Source: Promicromonospora iranensis
Lineage (GTDB): Bacteria > Actinomycetota > Actinomycetes > Actinomycetales > Cellulomonadaceae
Assembly: GCF_028994775.1 (NCBI RefSeq)
Contig: NZ_JAJQMN010000003.1
Span: 124,001 to 188,000 of the forward strand
Length of the DNA: 64,000 bases
Reading direction: 5' to 3'
In this document: positions 1 to 9,016 of the stretch, piece after piece
Layout of the letters: each line of letters starts with the position of its first letter
Position numbering within the stretch: position 1 is the first letter of the stretch
Made by a program: the position numbers and the translations under genes
The notes under the pieces: generated by a model
The model's input: the letters and a program-made list of their open reading frames with translations, nothing else
What the model was told of the DNA's origin: nothing
Database searches by the model: none

Positions 1-1686
1 CTGGTAGAGGTTCGCGGCTTCGAACCGCTCGGGATCCGCGTCGACCCAGGCGCCGTTCGCGTCCTTGGGGAAGATCAGTCCGGTCTTGGTGCCGTCGGCC
101 AGGGTGACGGAGCTCGGCTTGAACAGGTTCGTCCAGTTGGCGGCGCGCAGGCGGTAGCGCTGCGCCTCGTCCGTCTTCCCGAGCGAGTCGGCGATCGTCG
201 CCATGGCCCAGTCGTCGTAGGAGGTGCCGAGCGTGTCGTCGACCTCGTTCGCGATGTAGCCGCGACGAGCGTTCCCCTCGTCGGCGTAGCCGCCCTGCGA
301 CTGCGAGACGAGGGCGGGCCATGCCTGGGCGAGACCCCGCAGCTGTGCGCCCTTGGCGATCGCGTCGGCGACGACGATCGCGGCGCGCTCGAACCGCACG
401 GTGGGCACGGAGTGGGTGACGCTCGACAGGGATCCCTTGCCGGTGCTCGCGAACGATCCGTAGAGATCGACGACCGACTGCGCCATGTCGCGGAACACCT
501 CGGGGTATCCGATCGCGAGGATCTCGTACTTGCGGAAGTCGTCCCAGAACCCCCAGCCGTCATAGTGCGTGTAGCCGTCGGTCTGGTGCACCTCGCCGTC
601 GAGGCCGCGGTACGTGCCGCTCGTGCTCGTCGCGTTCACCGGCGTCCCGAACATGCGGTACAGGTGCGTGTAGAACAGCGTCTGCAGCTCGCCGTCCGGA
701 TCACTCGTCCCGGATGCCGTCACGGCGAGCCTGCCGAGGATCTCGTTCCACGCGGCCCGCGTCTCCTCGCGTACCTGCTCGAAGGAGCGGTCCCCCATCT
801 CGGCGGCCAGGTCGATCTTCGCCTGCTCGACGCTGATGGGAGAGATGGCCACCCTGAGCCCGACCTGCTGGCCCGCATCCACCTCGAAGTCGAGGATCGC
901 GCCGATGTCGGTGCCGTCGCGCTGCGGCTGCTCGGCGAGGTCACCGGAGCCACCCCAGGTGCGCACACCCGCCGCCGGTGCCGTCGTCTCCACGTAGTAG
1001 TGCATCCGGTAGTCGTAGCCGTTGAAATGGCCGGTGAAGTCGCCGGAGAGCGCGACGCGTCCGTCGTCCAGCGTCTCGTAGCCGAGCGTGGCGCCCCTGC
1101 GGCTCGTGAAGTTGTGCCGCAGGTCGACGACGAGGGAGGCGGTCCCCGCCTCGGGAAAGGTGAAGCGGTCCTGTCCCGTGCGCACGTCGGTGGTCGCCTC
1201 GGCGCGGATCGCGCCGGCGTCGGTCGCGAGGTCGACGGCGTAGTACCCCGGCTCGGCCTCTTCGTCCGCGTGGCTGTAGTCCTTCGCGTACGTGCCGGTA
1301 CCCGGACGACTCGTGTACTGCTGATACGTCGGCACGACGAGGAGGTCGCCGCCGCCGCCCGAGCCGCCGACGCCGTTGAGGTTGGTGTGCGTGAAGCCCG
1401 AGATCTGGTCCTCGGCGTAGTCGTAACCCGAGTGCGAGCGGCCCGGAGCCGTCATCGGGTTGATCTTGACGATCGAGGTCGGCGCTTCCGCGCCGACGAG
1501 GTCCTGGCCGAAGTCGTCCTCGGTCGAGACGAAGGGGTTGACGAGACCGGCGTAGTCGGTCTCGTCCGCCACCGCTGCGGCGGCGGGTGTTTCGGTACCC
1601 GGGGAGACGCTGGACAGGCCGGCTCCGATCAGCGCGACGGCCGCGACCGCGGCGGTCAGACGAAGAGAACGAGATGCGAGGGACAT
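1..1686 (-). CDS. Secreted glycoside hydrolase family 92 (alpha-mannosidase), 3' end cut by window edge
   Basis: GH92 enzymes are calcium-dependent exo-alpha-mannosidases that trim mannans and N-glycans outside the cell. The 562 visible codons start with a signal peptide (hydrophobic core about residues 9-25, Ala-rich cleavage region near 38), followed by the GH92 N-terminal lobe: an NPFVSTEDDF start, a phosphate/sugar-face segment with SGYDYAED, and a GFTHTNLNGVGGSGGGGD loop typical of the family. The catalytic C-terminal lobe continues past the left edge, so the active-site acids cannot be checked. ATG at 1686 is preceded by GGAG. It lies 28 bp after the DUF916-like gene on the same strand and is probably co-transcribed with it. 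The exact linkage specificity is unknown. Confidence 0.88.
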   Translation of the reverse strand, partial: MSLASRSLRLTAAVAAVALIGAGLSSVSPGTETPAAAAVADETDYAGLVNPFVSTEDDFGQDLVGAEAPTSIVKINPMTAPGRSHSGYDYAEDQISGFTHTNLNGVGGSGGGGDLLVVPTYQQYTSRPGTGTYAKDYSHADEEAEPGYYAVDLATDAGAIRAEATTDVRTGQDRFTFPEAGTASLVVDLRHNFTSRRGATLGYETLDDGRVALSGDFTGHFNGYDYRMHYYVETTAPAAGVRTWGGSGDLAEQPQRDGTDIGAILDFEVDAGQQVGLRVAISPISVEQAKIDLAAEMGDRSFEQVREETRAAWNEILGRLAVTASGTSDPDGELQTLFYTHLYRMFGTPVNATSTSGTYRGLDGEVHQTDGYTHYDGWGFWDDFRKYEILAIGYPEVFRDMAQSVVDLYGSFASTGKGSLSSVTHSVPTVRFERAAIVVADAIAKGAQLRGLAQAWPALVSQSQGGYADEGNARRGYIANEVDDTLGTSYDDWAMATIADSLGKTDEAQRYRLRAANWTNLFKPSSVTLADGTKTGLIFPKDANGAWVDADPERFEAANLYQ

Positions 1687-1714
1687 GACCAGTCTTTCTC
1701 CGGAACGGGTGGTG

Positions 1715-2746
1715 TCAGCTGTGGTGTGGGACGGCACCGGCGAGCGCCTCTTCGCGAGCCTCTTCGCGCGCCTGCGCGACCAGCTCCGCGGTCCGTCGCT
1801 GCTCGCGACGACGACGCCAGACGCTCCAGGTCGTCAGCAGCGCCGCCACGATCAGGACGAGGAGCTGCGGCCAGGGCATGGCGAGCACTGTGGTCTGCGC
1901 GCTGCCGCGCTCGGCGTCGTCGAACGAGAGCTCGTCGGAGAGGGGGAGGGGCTGCGCCACCACGGTGACGTCGTAGGCGACGAGTGGCCAGGCGTCCGGG
2001 AAGCGGACGGTCCCGTGCCGCGTCTCCCCCGGCGCGATCTCGACGATCTCTTCGCCACGCAGGGTGAGCTCCCCGAGGCCGAACGGGCCGGACAGGGAGA
2101 TCTCGGGCCGGGCGTTCAGGCGGGTGTTCCCCGTGTTCTCGAGCTCGTACGCGACGTCGATCGCGCCCGCCTCGAAGGGGTTCGGATCGCCCGTGTAGGA
2201 CGCCGACGCCGTGAGGCCGAGCGATGGTTCGAGCTCGCCCAGCACGCGCGTCATCACGCGGAACCCCACCCGCGACTCGACCGCGACCTCGCCTCCGCCC
2301 GTCGAGCGCACGCTCGCGGCGACGCCCGCGGCGTGGTCGCCCGGTTCGGCGTCGTCGGGAACGGCCACCGTGAACGGCACGACCTCGGCTGCGCCCGCGG
2401 GGACGGTCACGCTCTCCGGCAGCTCGATCCACGTGCCGGCCGCGACCGACTCCTGGTCGGAGGGCAGCATGTTGAAGCGGCCCGTGTCGGTGAAGTATCC
2501 GTCGGCGGAGGTCAGCCGGAACTCCACCGGGTCGTCGCTGTGGTTGATGACGGCCATGTGCTCGGTGCGCGACTGGCCCGGATCCGCCGCCCACTCGACC
2601 CAGGCGCGACCGTCCTCGCCGTTCTCGTCGCCCGGGCGCACCGACCACGTCACGACGTCGTCCACTGCGGCGCGGGCAGGCGTCGCCACCAGCGCCGAGG
2701 CGGCGACGAGCGTCAGGACGGCGAGCGGGACGAGCGGGTTCTTCAC
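1715..2746 (-). CDS. DUF916-like (WxL-interacting type) membrane-anchored surface protein
   Basis: 343 aa. A signal peptide (cleavage near residue 26, PARAAVDD) is followed by two beta-sandwich-like regions. The first (about 28-150) resembles DUF916/WxLIP domains of proteins that partner WxL surface proteins; it has an MAVINHSDDPVEF segment and a PAGAAEVVPFTVAVPDDA segment. The second ends in a membrane span (about 300-320, after MPWPQLLVLIVAALL) and a basic cytoplasmic tail rich in Arg and Glu. GTG start with CAGGAG seven bases upstream. It sits between a WxL-like gene and GH92, which supports a cell-surface scaffold role. The family assignment comes from overall pattern, not from a diagnostic motif. 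Confidence 0.65.
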   Translation of the reverse strand: MKNPLVPLAVLTLVAASALVATPARAAVDDVVTWSVRPGDENGEDGRAWVEWAADPGQSRTEHMAVINHSDDPVEFRLTSADGYFTDTGRFNMLPSDQESVAAGTWIELPESVTVPAGAAEVVPFTVAVPDDAEPGDHAAGVAASVRSTGGGEVAVESRVGFRVMTRVLGELEPSLGLTASASYTGDPNPFEAGAIDVAYELENTGNTRLNARPEISLSGPFGLGELTLRGEEIVEIAPGETRHGTVRFPDAWPLVAYDVTVVAQPLPLSDELSFDDAERGSAQTTVLAMPWPQLLVLIVAALLTTWSVWRRRREQRRTAELVAQAREEAREEALAGAVPHHS

Positions 2747-2850
2747 GGGACGGGCTCCTGGGATCGGGGCGGGGCGACGAGAGCTGGGGCGACGAGCGCC
2801 GGGCGGGGAGCCGGAGGCGTGCTCCGGTCACCCCGCCCGACGCGACGACG

Positions 2851-3462
2851 TCACTCGAACAGCGACAGGGTGATCGTCGAGGAGTAGCTTCCGGCTGCCA
2901 CGTCCGCCGGGACCGCGAGCTTGAGGTCCGCGACCGCGCTGAACCTGCCGCCCCCGGCGTTGGCATCGGCCGACTCAGCGAGGTACAGCAGCTCCTGGTC
3001 GGCCAGACCAGGCGCCGACGGAGCCACGTCGCCGCCGACCTCGACGAAGGGCTCGCCCTCCCCCTCGCCCGCGACGAGCTGCGGCGACCAGCCGAGGTGG
3101 CTCGCCTCGATCGTGTTCTCGCCCGGCGCGTCGTGGAAGTCGCTCGCGGTGCCCATCACGTACCAGAAGGCGCCGTCCGGGACGTCTTCCGGCGCACGGG
3201 TGTCGGTCACCGTGACCTTCGGCAGCGTGCCCGTGAAGACGCGCTCCAGATCGGTCGACTCGCCCTCCGTGAGGGCGGTCGAGTCGCTCTCGACCGTCAT
3301 CGCGAGCGATCCCGGGCCCGTGAGCGGCTCGATCTCGACGTCGACGTCGACGCTCTTGGTGTCCTTCTCGTCGTCGGCCATGGCCGCCGAGCCCGCCGAT
3401 GCCAGCAGGGCGGCGCCGAAGGCGATCGCGCTGCCGCGCAGCATGAGGGAGTTCTTGTTCAC
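2851..3462 (-). CDS. WxL-like secreted surface protein
   Basis: 203 aa. The GTG at 3462 is preferred because AGGAGAG lies six bases upstream; a longer reading frame lacks such a site. The signal peptide ends near AMADDEKD (about residue 30). The rest is an acidic, Ser/Thr-rich beta domain ending in YSSTITLSLFE, the kind of C-terminal strand seen in WxL surface proteins. I do not see a clean pair of Trp-x-Leu motifs, so WxL-like is the most I claim. The downstream DUF916-like gene (104 bp further) is the usual partner type for this class, suggesting a peptidoglycan-bound complex on the cell surface. Confidence 0.55.
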   Translation of the reverse strand: MNKNSLMLRGSAIAFGAALLASAGSAAMADDEKDTKSVDVDVEIEPLTGPGSLAMTVESDSTALTEGESTDLERVFTGTLPKVTVTDTRAPEDVPDGAFWYVMGTASDFHDAPGENTIEASHLGWSPQLVAGEGEGEPFVEVGGDVAPSAPGLADQELLYLAESADANAGGGRFSAVADLKLAVPADVAAGSYSSTITLSLFE

Positions 3463-3532
3463 GTCGTTCTCTCCTAGTTCAGGTTCACGCGCGAGGCCGC
3501 ACGGCGTCACGCGTTGATTCAGGGGCGATGGC

Positions 3533-6262
3533 TCAGCCGGCGGCCGGGTAGGAAGCGGTCTTCGAGGTCGTCACCGTCTCGCCGCCGACCCGTCCCGTGA
3601 CGGTGACCGTCACGTCGCCGGCCGGGATCGCCGTCGCGCGCGAGCTCATCGCCACGCTCGCCGACTTCCCGGGCTGCACCGCGGCGAACGACTTGGCTCC
3701 GTATGCCGTCTCCACCACGACATCCACCGGGGCGTCCTCGTTGTTCGTCACGACCGTCGACACGTGCTGCGTGCCCCCGAGCGTGCGCGTCGACACGTCC
3801 ACCGACACGTCCAGCTCCGTCGTCGCGTCCGCCTTGGCGAGCACGACCTCGTCCACGACGCTGTTCACCGGAGCGATGACGCCGTTGGCCTGGCTGCGCA
3901 GGGTGCGCACCGTGAGAGTCTTGTCAGTGACCTCGATCGCCGAGTAGTTGCGCACCTTCTCCTGGTTGATCACCGAGGCGAACCACGCTTCGGGAGCGCG
4001 GGTGTCGTAGTACTTCGAGCCGCTGGACGAGTTCGCCGTGACGTACAGCGCCTCGCCGTCCTCGGCCTCGACGCGTTCCTGGCCGGCGACCTCGGTCGGG
4101 TCGGCGAGCTGGCCGTCCTTGATCAGGTAGCTGCGCGTGTAGTTGTGGTCGTGCCCCATCAGCACCATGTCGAAGCCCAGCTCCGAGATCTTCGCCGGCA
4201 TGTTGTTGCGCCGGTCGATGATGTCGCCGTCATTCGTGTGCGACGCGACCGAGTAGATCGAGTGGTGGAAGGCGAGCACCTTCCACCTCGCCTTGTCGCC
4301 CTGCTCCGCGATGACCTTCTCCATGAACGCGTTGTGGGAGTCGAAGTCGCGGCTGTTGGAGTTGATGTTGAGGAACAGCACGTCCTTGTAGAGGAACCAG
4401 TAGTCGCCGCCCGACGACGTGCCGTTGGACGCCCCACCAGATTCCAGGTCCTCGTTCGGCACGTTGAAGTGCTGCTCGTACGCCTTCGATCCGACGTCGT
4501 GGTTGCCGTTGGTCACGGCGAGCGGGACGCTCCGGACCTGCTCCGGCTTCAGGAAGGTGTCGTACTGGGCCTCGCTCGAGGCGGCCTCGACCTGGTCGCC
4601 CGCCGAGAACAGCATCTCGGCGTCCGGATAGGTCTGCGTCGCGACGTTCAGCGTGTCGATCCAGCCGGCTTCGTCGCGCGCGAGGTTCCCGGAGGCGCCC
4701 ACCTGGGGATCACCGAAGAACAGGAAGGAGAAGTCGCCAGAGAAGTCCTGCGTGCGGAAGGTGTGGACGTCGGACCAGCCGGTCGCCTCGCTGCCGACGC
4801 GGTAGGCGTACTCGGTGTTCTCCTCGAGGCGGTCGAACGTGGCGTCGCGGAAGAACTCACCGCTCGTGGTCCCACCGCTCCTCGTCACCTCGACCGTGCG
4901 AGCCGATGCGGGGAAGACGCCGTCGACGACGTCCGCGGCCTCAGCGAGCTGCGCGACCTGCGGCACGTCGACGTTCGAGTACCAGGTGAGGTTGCGCTCG
5001 GCCTGGGTGGCGCCGACGTGCAGGGCGATGTCAGCGATCTCCGGTGCGGGGGCCGGGCCCGTCGGGGCCAGCGACGTCAGATCGAAGTAGATGTCGCTGC
5101 TGGTCTCGCGGTCCTGGTAGAGCGCGACGGCGATGGTGTTCCCGCCGGCCTTGAGCGCATCCACCGGGATCGTGAACGTGCTGGTCAGTGGGTTGCCGTT
5201 GCTCGCGCCGGCATAGGTCAGGTTCTGGTTCGCGGCCTCGTCCACGCGGTCGTCCACGAATCCGGCGACCTTCTCACCGTTGACGTAGACGCGTGCGGCG
5301 TCGTCGTAGGTGACCTTCCCCTGGAGCGACTCGACCTGCGCGAGCTGCGCGGCCGAGATCTCGAACTCGTTGCGGAAGTGATAGGTCGGCACGGTGTTCG
5401 GCGAGCCGGCCAGCGTGTACTGCAGCAGCGTGTTCGCGACGAAGCCGCCGCCGAGATCCGCGGCGCCTCGCTTCGAACCGAAGGGCCCGACGGCTTCCTT
5501 CCACGCGGCGTCGTCGAAGTCGGCCGTCGTCCAGGACAGCGAGCCGTCACCGGACGGGTCCGTACCGTCGTCCGAGTACTTCCAGGCGTCGGCCGTCGTG
5601 AGGAACGTCTCGGGCAGCGACTCGGGGCCGAACTCGAGGAAGTCGATGTTGCCGACGTAGTTCGGGTAGCTTCCGCTCTCGCCCGGCTTCGGGTCGACAT
5701 GCATGACCACGATCACCTTGTGCTCGCCGGAGACCTCCGTCAGCAGGTCCGCCGTCGTCTGGCCGTACGAGGACCAGTCGCTGCCCGTCGCCTCCAGCGC
5801 CACGGTCGCGACCTTGTTCTCGGCGCTCTTCTCGTCGAGGTAGACGTCGATCGACGGGCTCACGCCGCTGCGGCTCTCGTTGACGACGTAGCGCACCGTG
5901 AGCGAGGACAGCGGAGTGGTGCCGAGGTCGACGTCGTCGAACCAGATCTCGGCGCCGTCGTAGGTGTTCTTCACACGCGATCCGCCCGAGGCACCGCCGT
6001 CCGGTTCGACGCCGGTGTTCATCACCCGGCCGTTGATCACGTCGCCGTTGTTGCTCCCCGTGTACGTCTCGGCCTCGATGCGGACCGGCGTCACGCCGGC
6101 CTCCGCAGACGACGCTGTGGAGGTCTCGTCGGCCGCCGTGGCGGGGAGAGAGGCGGCGAATACTCCCGCCACCAGCGAGACGAGGGCGAGGCCCGCGAGC
6201 CCACGCCGTCCGCTCCTGTGCTTACGCGAATCGCCGACCGGAGTCGGCGACGCTGTGGTCAT
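3533..6262 (-). CDS. Secreted multidomain metallophosphoesterase with carbohydrate-binding-like N-terminus
   Basis: 909 aa from the ATG at 6262; a TTG at 6283 is an alternative. Order of parts: signal peptide (to about residue 44, PATAADET); a CBM6/35-like beta domain (about 60-215, starting VRIEAETYTG); a galactose-binding-like jelly roll (about 220-398); a purple-acid-phosphatase-type Fn3 domain (about 408-505); and a calcineurin-like phosphoesterase domain (about 508-790). Metal-binding motifs are visible: DPQ near 518, GDQ near 555, GNHD near 586, HH near 666 and GHDH near 703. A C-terminal beta domain follows. It probably removes phosphate from a cell-wall or glycan substrate; the substrate is unknown. 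It is first in a minus-strand group of surface genes. Confidence 0.85.
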   Translation of the reverse strand: MTTASPTPVGDSRKHRSGRRGLAGLALVSLVAGVFAASLPATAADETSTASSAEAGVTPVRIEAETYTGSNNGDVINGRVMNTGVEPDGGASGGSRVKNTYDGAEIWFDDVDLGTTPLSSLTVRYVVNESRSGVSPSIDVYLDEKSAENKVATVALEATGSDWSSYGQTTADLLTEVSGEHKVIVVMHVDPKPGESGSYPNYVGNIDFLEFGPESLPETFLTTADAWKYSDDGTDPSGDGSLSWTTADFDDAAWKEAVGPFGSKRGAADLGGGFVANTLLQYTLAGSPNTVPTYHFRNEFEISAAQLAQVESLQGKVTYDDAARVYVNGEKVAGFVDDRVDEAANQNLTYAGASNGNPLTSTFTIPVDALKAGGNTIAVALYQDRETSSDIYFDLTSLAPTGPAPAPEIADIALHVGATQAERNLTWYSNVDVPQVAQLAEAADVVDGVFPASARTVEVTRSGGTTSGEFFRDATFDRLEENTEYAYRVGSEATGWSDVHTFRTQDFSGDFSFLFFGDPQVGASGNLARDEAGWIDTLNVATQTYPDAEMLFSAGDQVEAASSEAQYDTFLKPEQVRSVPLAVTNGNHDVGSKAYEQHFNVPNEDLESGGASNGTSSGGDYWFLYKDVLFLNINSNSRDFDSHNAFMEKVIAEQGDKARWKVLAFHHSIYSVASHTNDGDIIDRRNNMPAKISELGFDMVLMGHDHNYTRSYLIKDGQLADPTEVAGQERVEAEDGEALYVTANSSSGSKYYDTRAPEAWFASVINQEKVRNYSAIEVTDKTLTVRTLRSQANGVIAPVNSVVDEVVLAKADATTELDVSVDVSTRTLGGTQHVSTVVTNNEDAPVDVVVETAYGAKSFAAVQPGKSASVAMSSRATAIPAGDVTVTVTGRVGGETVTTSKTASYPAAG

Positions 6263-6303
6263 CTGCAAGAGGTCACACGCCAATCTTGAGTTCCGTGCAG
6301 GGG

Positions 6304-6317
6304 TGAGAGCGCATCCA
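6304..6317 (-). promoter_or_regulatory. Degenerate LacI-type operator upstream of the metallophosphoesterase
   Basis: TGAGAGCGCATCCA shares its first nine bases with the perfect palindrome in front of the GH81 gene (9047-9060), but the right half is degenerate. It lies about 40 bp upstream of the ATG at 6262. It could be a weak site for the same regulator or chance. Confidence 0.25.
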
Positions 6318-6446
6318 TGCCGCCCGACTCGTCACCTTCCTCGCCCCATATGGCCCGATCGAGGCGATTCGATGAACAACAGGTGCCACACAGGGGAAGG
6401 ATGGCGATCGCCGTCTTGCGCGATGTCGACGTACCCGGTTCGATAC

Positions 6447-7085
6447 TCAGCCGAGATGGAGGACGACGCCGGTGGTGCCGTCCTGGATGCTCGCCAAACC
6501 CGCTTCGAGCGCATCCTCGCCGCGGTCCTCGGTGATGCTGGTATCGGTGAGCTCTCCGTCAGAGCCGGCTGCGGATCCGCGAGAGGTCGCACCGTCCCAG
6601 ACCACGGCGGTGACGTTGCCGGTCGGCTCGGCCAGCTGCGCGCCGACGACGAGGAACTGCAGGTCGAGCAGCTGCGCGCTCTCGAAGCTGAACACGTCCA
6701 CAACGCCGTCCCCGAGACCGACGATCAGGTCCGGCCGTGCGTCGAGAGCTCGATCGAGCGCCGCACCGACCGGGTCCTCACCCTTCTCGTCGGCGGGAAA
6801 CTCACGCAGGTCCGCGCCGCTCGCGGAGGCCACTTCCCTTGCGGCCGACAGCAAGGCCATGGAGGGCGCCGAGGCATCGGGAATGATCGCAGCGATCCGG
6901 TACCCGTCCAGACCGGAGAGGGATGCGGGCGGCGTCGCCTCGATCGTGCGCCCCGGCTCGGGCACGATCTCGGAGGCAGCATCCGTCGGGGCAGGCACCA
7001 CGTCTTCCTCGCTCACCGAACATCCCGACATCAGCGCGCCCAAGACCACGAGCATCACAACGCCACATCTGGTTCGCCCACGCAT
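6447..7085 (-). CDS. Lipoprotein with periplasmic-binding-protein-like fold
   Basis: 212 aa from the ATG at 7085, chosen because it begins the signal sequence MRGRTRCGVVMLVVLGAL followed by the lipobox MSGC; a longer reading frame adds 56 residues without signal character. An in-frame GTG is directly upstream. The mature part starts with an acidic linker (VSEEDVVPAPTD), then a strand/helix pattern: GYRIAAIIPDA, about 20 residues, ADLREFPAD, then RPDLIVGLGDGVVDVF. This resembles the first lobe of BMP-type sugar/nucleoside binding proteins, but at this length only part of such a fold is present. No transporter genes are adjacent. Function unknown. Confidence 0.6.
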   Translation of the reverse strand: MRGRTRCGVVMLVVLGALMSGCSVSEEDVVPAPTDAASEIVPEPGRTIEATPPASLSGLDGYRIAAIIPDASAPSMALLSAAREVASASGADLREFPADEKGEDPVGAALDRALDARPDLIVGLGDGVVDVFSFESAQLLDLQFLVVGAQLAEPTGNVTAVVWDGATSRGSAAGSDGELTDTSITEDRGEDALEAGLASIQDGTTGVVLHLG

Positions 7086-7200
7086 CACCGCGAAGTGAAG
7101 CCCAGCGCGATGATGCGCCGGTAGCCACCAGGTGTCCGGCGGGCGAACGCGCTCGCCCGCTCGGGTGCACGTCTCCCAGCGCGCTTCGCTCGCGCCGGGG

Positions 7201-7359
7201 CGCGTCACGTTCAAGGCCACCGCCGCCCTCGCTGACCGGCTCACCGAGTACATCGTGCGGGAGCACTCCTACGACGTTCCCGAGGTTCTGGTGACGCCCG
7301 TGATCGGCGGACACCAGAAGTACCTGGAGTGGGTGCGGGACGAGACGCAGCAGGAGTGA
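7201..7359 (+). pseudogene. CutA remnant (C-terminal half only)
   Basis: The frame ending at the stop at 7359 reads RVTFKATAALADRLTEYIV, then HSYDVPEVLVTPVIGGHQKY and LEWVRDETQQE. This is the C-terminal half of CutA divalent-cation tolerance proteins (HSYDVPEVL and YLEW are hallmark positions). CutA is normally about 105-115 aa; here the N-terminal half has no counterpart in any frame upstream, where the sequence is unrelated Arg-rich coding. An ORF can be drawn from a GTG at 7132, but its first 20 residues do not fit CutA. I read it as a decayed fragment. Confidence 0.7.
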
Positions 7360-7409
7360 TCATGCGGGTGTCGAGCCGAGATGCGCAGGTTGCGCCGGCT
7401 TCGCGCGGC

Positions 7410-8027
7410 CTACATGACCAGGTGGTCCTGCGGCCTCTCCCCCAACGTGCTCAGAGCGTCAGCGAAGTCGGACTGTCTGCTCATGGGGAACCACGCTAGC
7501 TTTCGCAGGTCGCAGGGTCGGATCGCCACGCGCTGATCGCCGTCGGAGACCTCGAGGTCGTAGACGCCCGAGCCCGTGATCCCACCAGACCTGACCAGCC
7601 TGACGCCTCCCGGAGTGCGCCGCACCGTCCACCGCGGACTGGTGTCGCCATAGCCCCACACCTCGACGCTATCGCGCAGAACCACAAGAATCACTGCCGA
7701 CTTCGCTGACACGTAGGCAAGCGGGATCTGGCCGAGTACGAGTGGCCAGCCTGGCCGTAACCGCTCCACCTGTCGGACCATCCGTGCGCACTGCCTGCGC
7801 CCTATGAGCACCGTCGGCAGGAGCAGGACGTAGATGAGCAGGACGACGATCGCGATGGTCGCAAGCACGCCCAGCGCCGCACCTGGGCCGTTCGCGATCC
7901 AGGTGGTAACAACGGCTGGGAGCACAGCAAAGGCCACGACGGCAGCCGCGAGTCCGATCCAGAGCTTGGGGATCCAACGACGTTCTGCGACCAGGTCGAT
8001 CGGCGAAGGGCCTCGGTCGCTCGTCAT
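7410..8027 (-). CDS. Hypothetical membrane protein
   Basis: 205 aa from the ATG at 8027; a second in-frame ATG at 8036 adds three residues. Two transmembrane helices (about residues 21-46 and 51-75, rich in Ala/Val/Ile) are followed by a cytosolic domain of mixed strands (VILVVLRDSVEVWGYGD; DLEVSDGDQRVAIRPCDL). I do not recognise the family. A TATAAA box at 8036-8041 lies eight bases before the ATG at 8027, which favours that start and a nearly leaderless transcript. It is divergent from the DUF2625 gene. Confidence 0.6.
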   Translation of the reverse strand: MTSDRGPSPIDLVAERRWIPKLWIGLAAAVVAFAVLPAVVTTWIANGPGAALGVLATIAIVVLLIYVLLLPTVLIGRRQCARMVRQVERLRPGWPLVLGQIPLAYVSAKSAVILVVLRDSVEVWGYGDTSPRWTVRRTPGGVRLVRSGGITGSGVYDLEVSDGDQRVAIRPCDLRKLAWFPMSRQSDFADALSTLGERPQDHLVM

Positions 8028-8035
8028 GGGCGCCA

Positions 8036-8041
8036 TTTATA
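8036..8041 (-). promoter_or_regulatory. Putative -10 box of the membrane-protein gene
   Basis: TATAAA on the minus strand, eight bases before the ATG at 8027 and overlapping the alternative ATG at 8036. Confidence 0.45.
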
Positions 8042-8116
8042 GCAGCGCCGAGGTAGCTACTCGGGCTGTGCGTCGCCGGGTGGAGCCAGCAGGTCAGGAG
8101 GGCGGGGCTACGGGGC

Positions 8117-8122
8117 TACGAT
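8117..8122 (+). promoter_or_regulatory. -10 box, leaderless start of the DUF2625 gene
   Basis: TACGAT ends seven bases before the GTG at 8130. There is no Shine-Dalgarno sequence between them. This spacing puts the transcript start at or next to the start codon. Confidence 0.6.
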
Positions 8123-8129
8123 CCAGCCT

Positions 8130-8876
8130 GTGCGACTGTTCGAGAACCTGACCGCCACGCAAGAACCAGCCTGGCCAGAGTTACAACGCCTCTTCAGGGA
8201 GGCGTCGGTGACCGTCGAGGTTCTCGCGCCTGACGAGGCGACCTGCCGTCGTACGCTCGAACAGCTCCAGGTCACGACCAAGTCATACCTGGGCGCCGTC
8301 GTCGTCCACAGCGGCGGGCTCCTGATCGACAACGGTTGGTTGCGCGTCTACGGAAGCCCGTCCTTGGGCGACCCTGCCCGGCTGCCCAGCCTGGCAGCGG
8401 TGAACGACTTCCCATCGGCACCCCAGGACACGTGGTCCCCGGCGCATGGGCTCGTCGTCGCCCACGACGTCCTCGGCGGTACCTACGTCCTCAACGGGCA
8501 CGACCCTGAAGCCGTCGCACGACCAGGAAGACCGGGCGAGATGATCTATCTCGCTCCCGACACGCTCCAGTGGGAGCGGCTAGAGGCAGGGCACGCCGCC
8601 TGGCTCGCCTGGGTGCTCGACGGCGGCCTGACCGATTTCACGGACGGGCTGCGGTGGGACGGATGGGACGCTGAGACCCACAGTCTGAGTGGCTACCGGG
8701 GCCTGAACTTCTTCCCGCCGCTCTGGACCAAGGAAGCTCACGAAGACCTCGGCGCCACCAGCCGCGCTGCCGTACCCATGGCCGAACTGGTCGGACTTGC
8801 TCGATCGACTGCGGACCAGATCGATGGTGCCGATCTCGGACCACTCGGAACGTTCGACGATCGCGCGTCCGGGTGA
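8130..8876 (+). CDS. DUF2625 family protein
   Basis: 248 aa. The sequence follows the DUF2625 pattern closely: EPAWPELQRLF at the N-terminus, LQVTTKSYLGAVVVHSGG, LLIDNGWLRVYGS, VAHDVLGGTYVLNG, GEMIYLAPDTLQWERL, then NFFPPLWTKE and VPMAEL near the C-terminus. The biochemical role of the family is unknown; it is a soluble cytosolic protein. The GTG start is fixed by the TACGAT box directly upstream and the good match of the N-terminus. No operon partner is seen. Confidence 0.85.
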   Translation: MRLFENLTATQEPAWPELQRLFREASVTVEVLAPDEATCRRTLEQLQVTTKSYLGAVVVHSGGLLIDNGWLRVYGSPSLGDPARLPSLAAVNDFPSAPQDTWSPAHGLVVAHDVLGGTYVLNGHDPEAVARPGRPGEMIYLAPDTLQWERLEAGHAAWLAWVLDGGLTDFTDGLRWDGWDAETHSLSGYRGLNFFPPLWTKEAHEDLGATSRAAVPMAELVGLARSTADQIDGADLGPLGTFDDRASG

Positions 8877-8934
8877 GCACCATGCGAAGAGTCAGCGATC
8901 CAAGCGCGGTCCTGGCATAGATACCCGCAGGGTC

Positions 8935-8956
8935 CGAGGTTCCGAACCTCGTTCTT
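8935..8956 (+). terminator. Possible terminator after the DUF2625 gene
   Basis: CGAGGTTC, one base, GAACCTCG, then TTCTT. The hairpin is short with a weak T-run. The 304 bp between 8877 and 9180 otherwise hold only the promoter and operator of the GH81 gene. Confidence 0.4.
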
Positions 8957-9016
8957 GGAGCGCCGCGCGCTTCCAGGTGCGGTAACCCCACAAAAACGAT
9001 GTCTCACCACAATTGG

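Noticed and set aside
3764-6289. 841-aa open frame opposite the metallophosphoesterase
   Set aside because: Antisense of a gene with all metal-binding motifs; no recognisable domain of its own.
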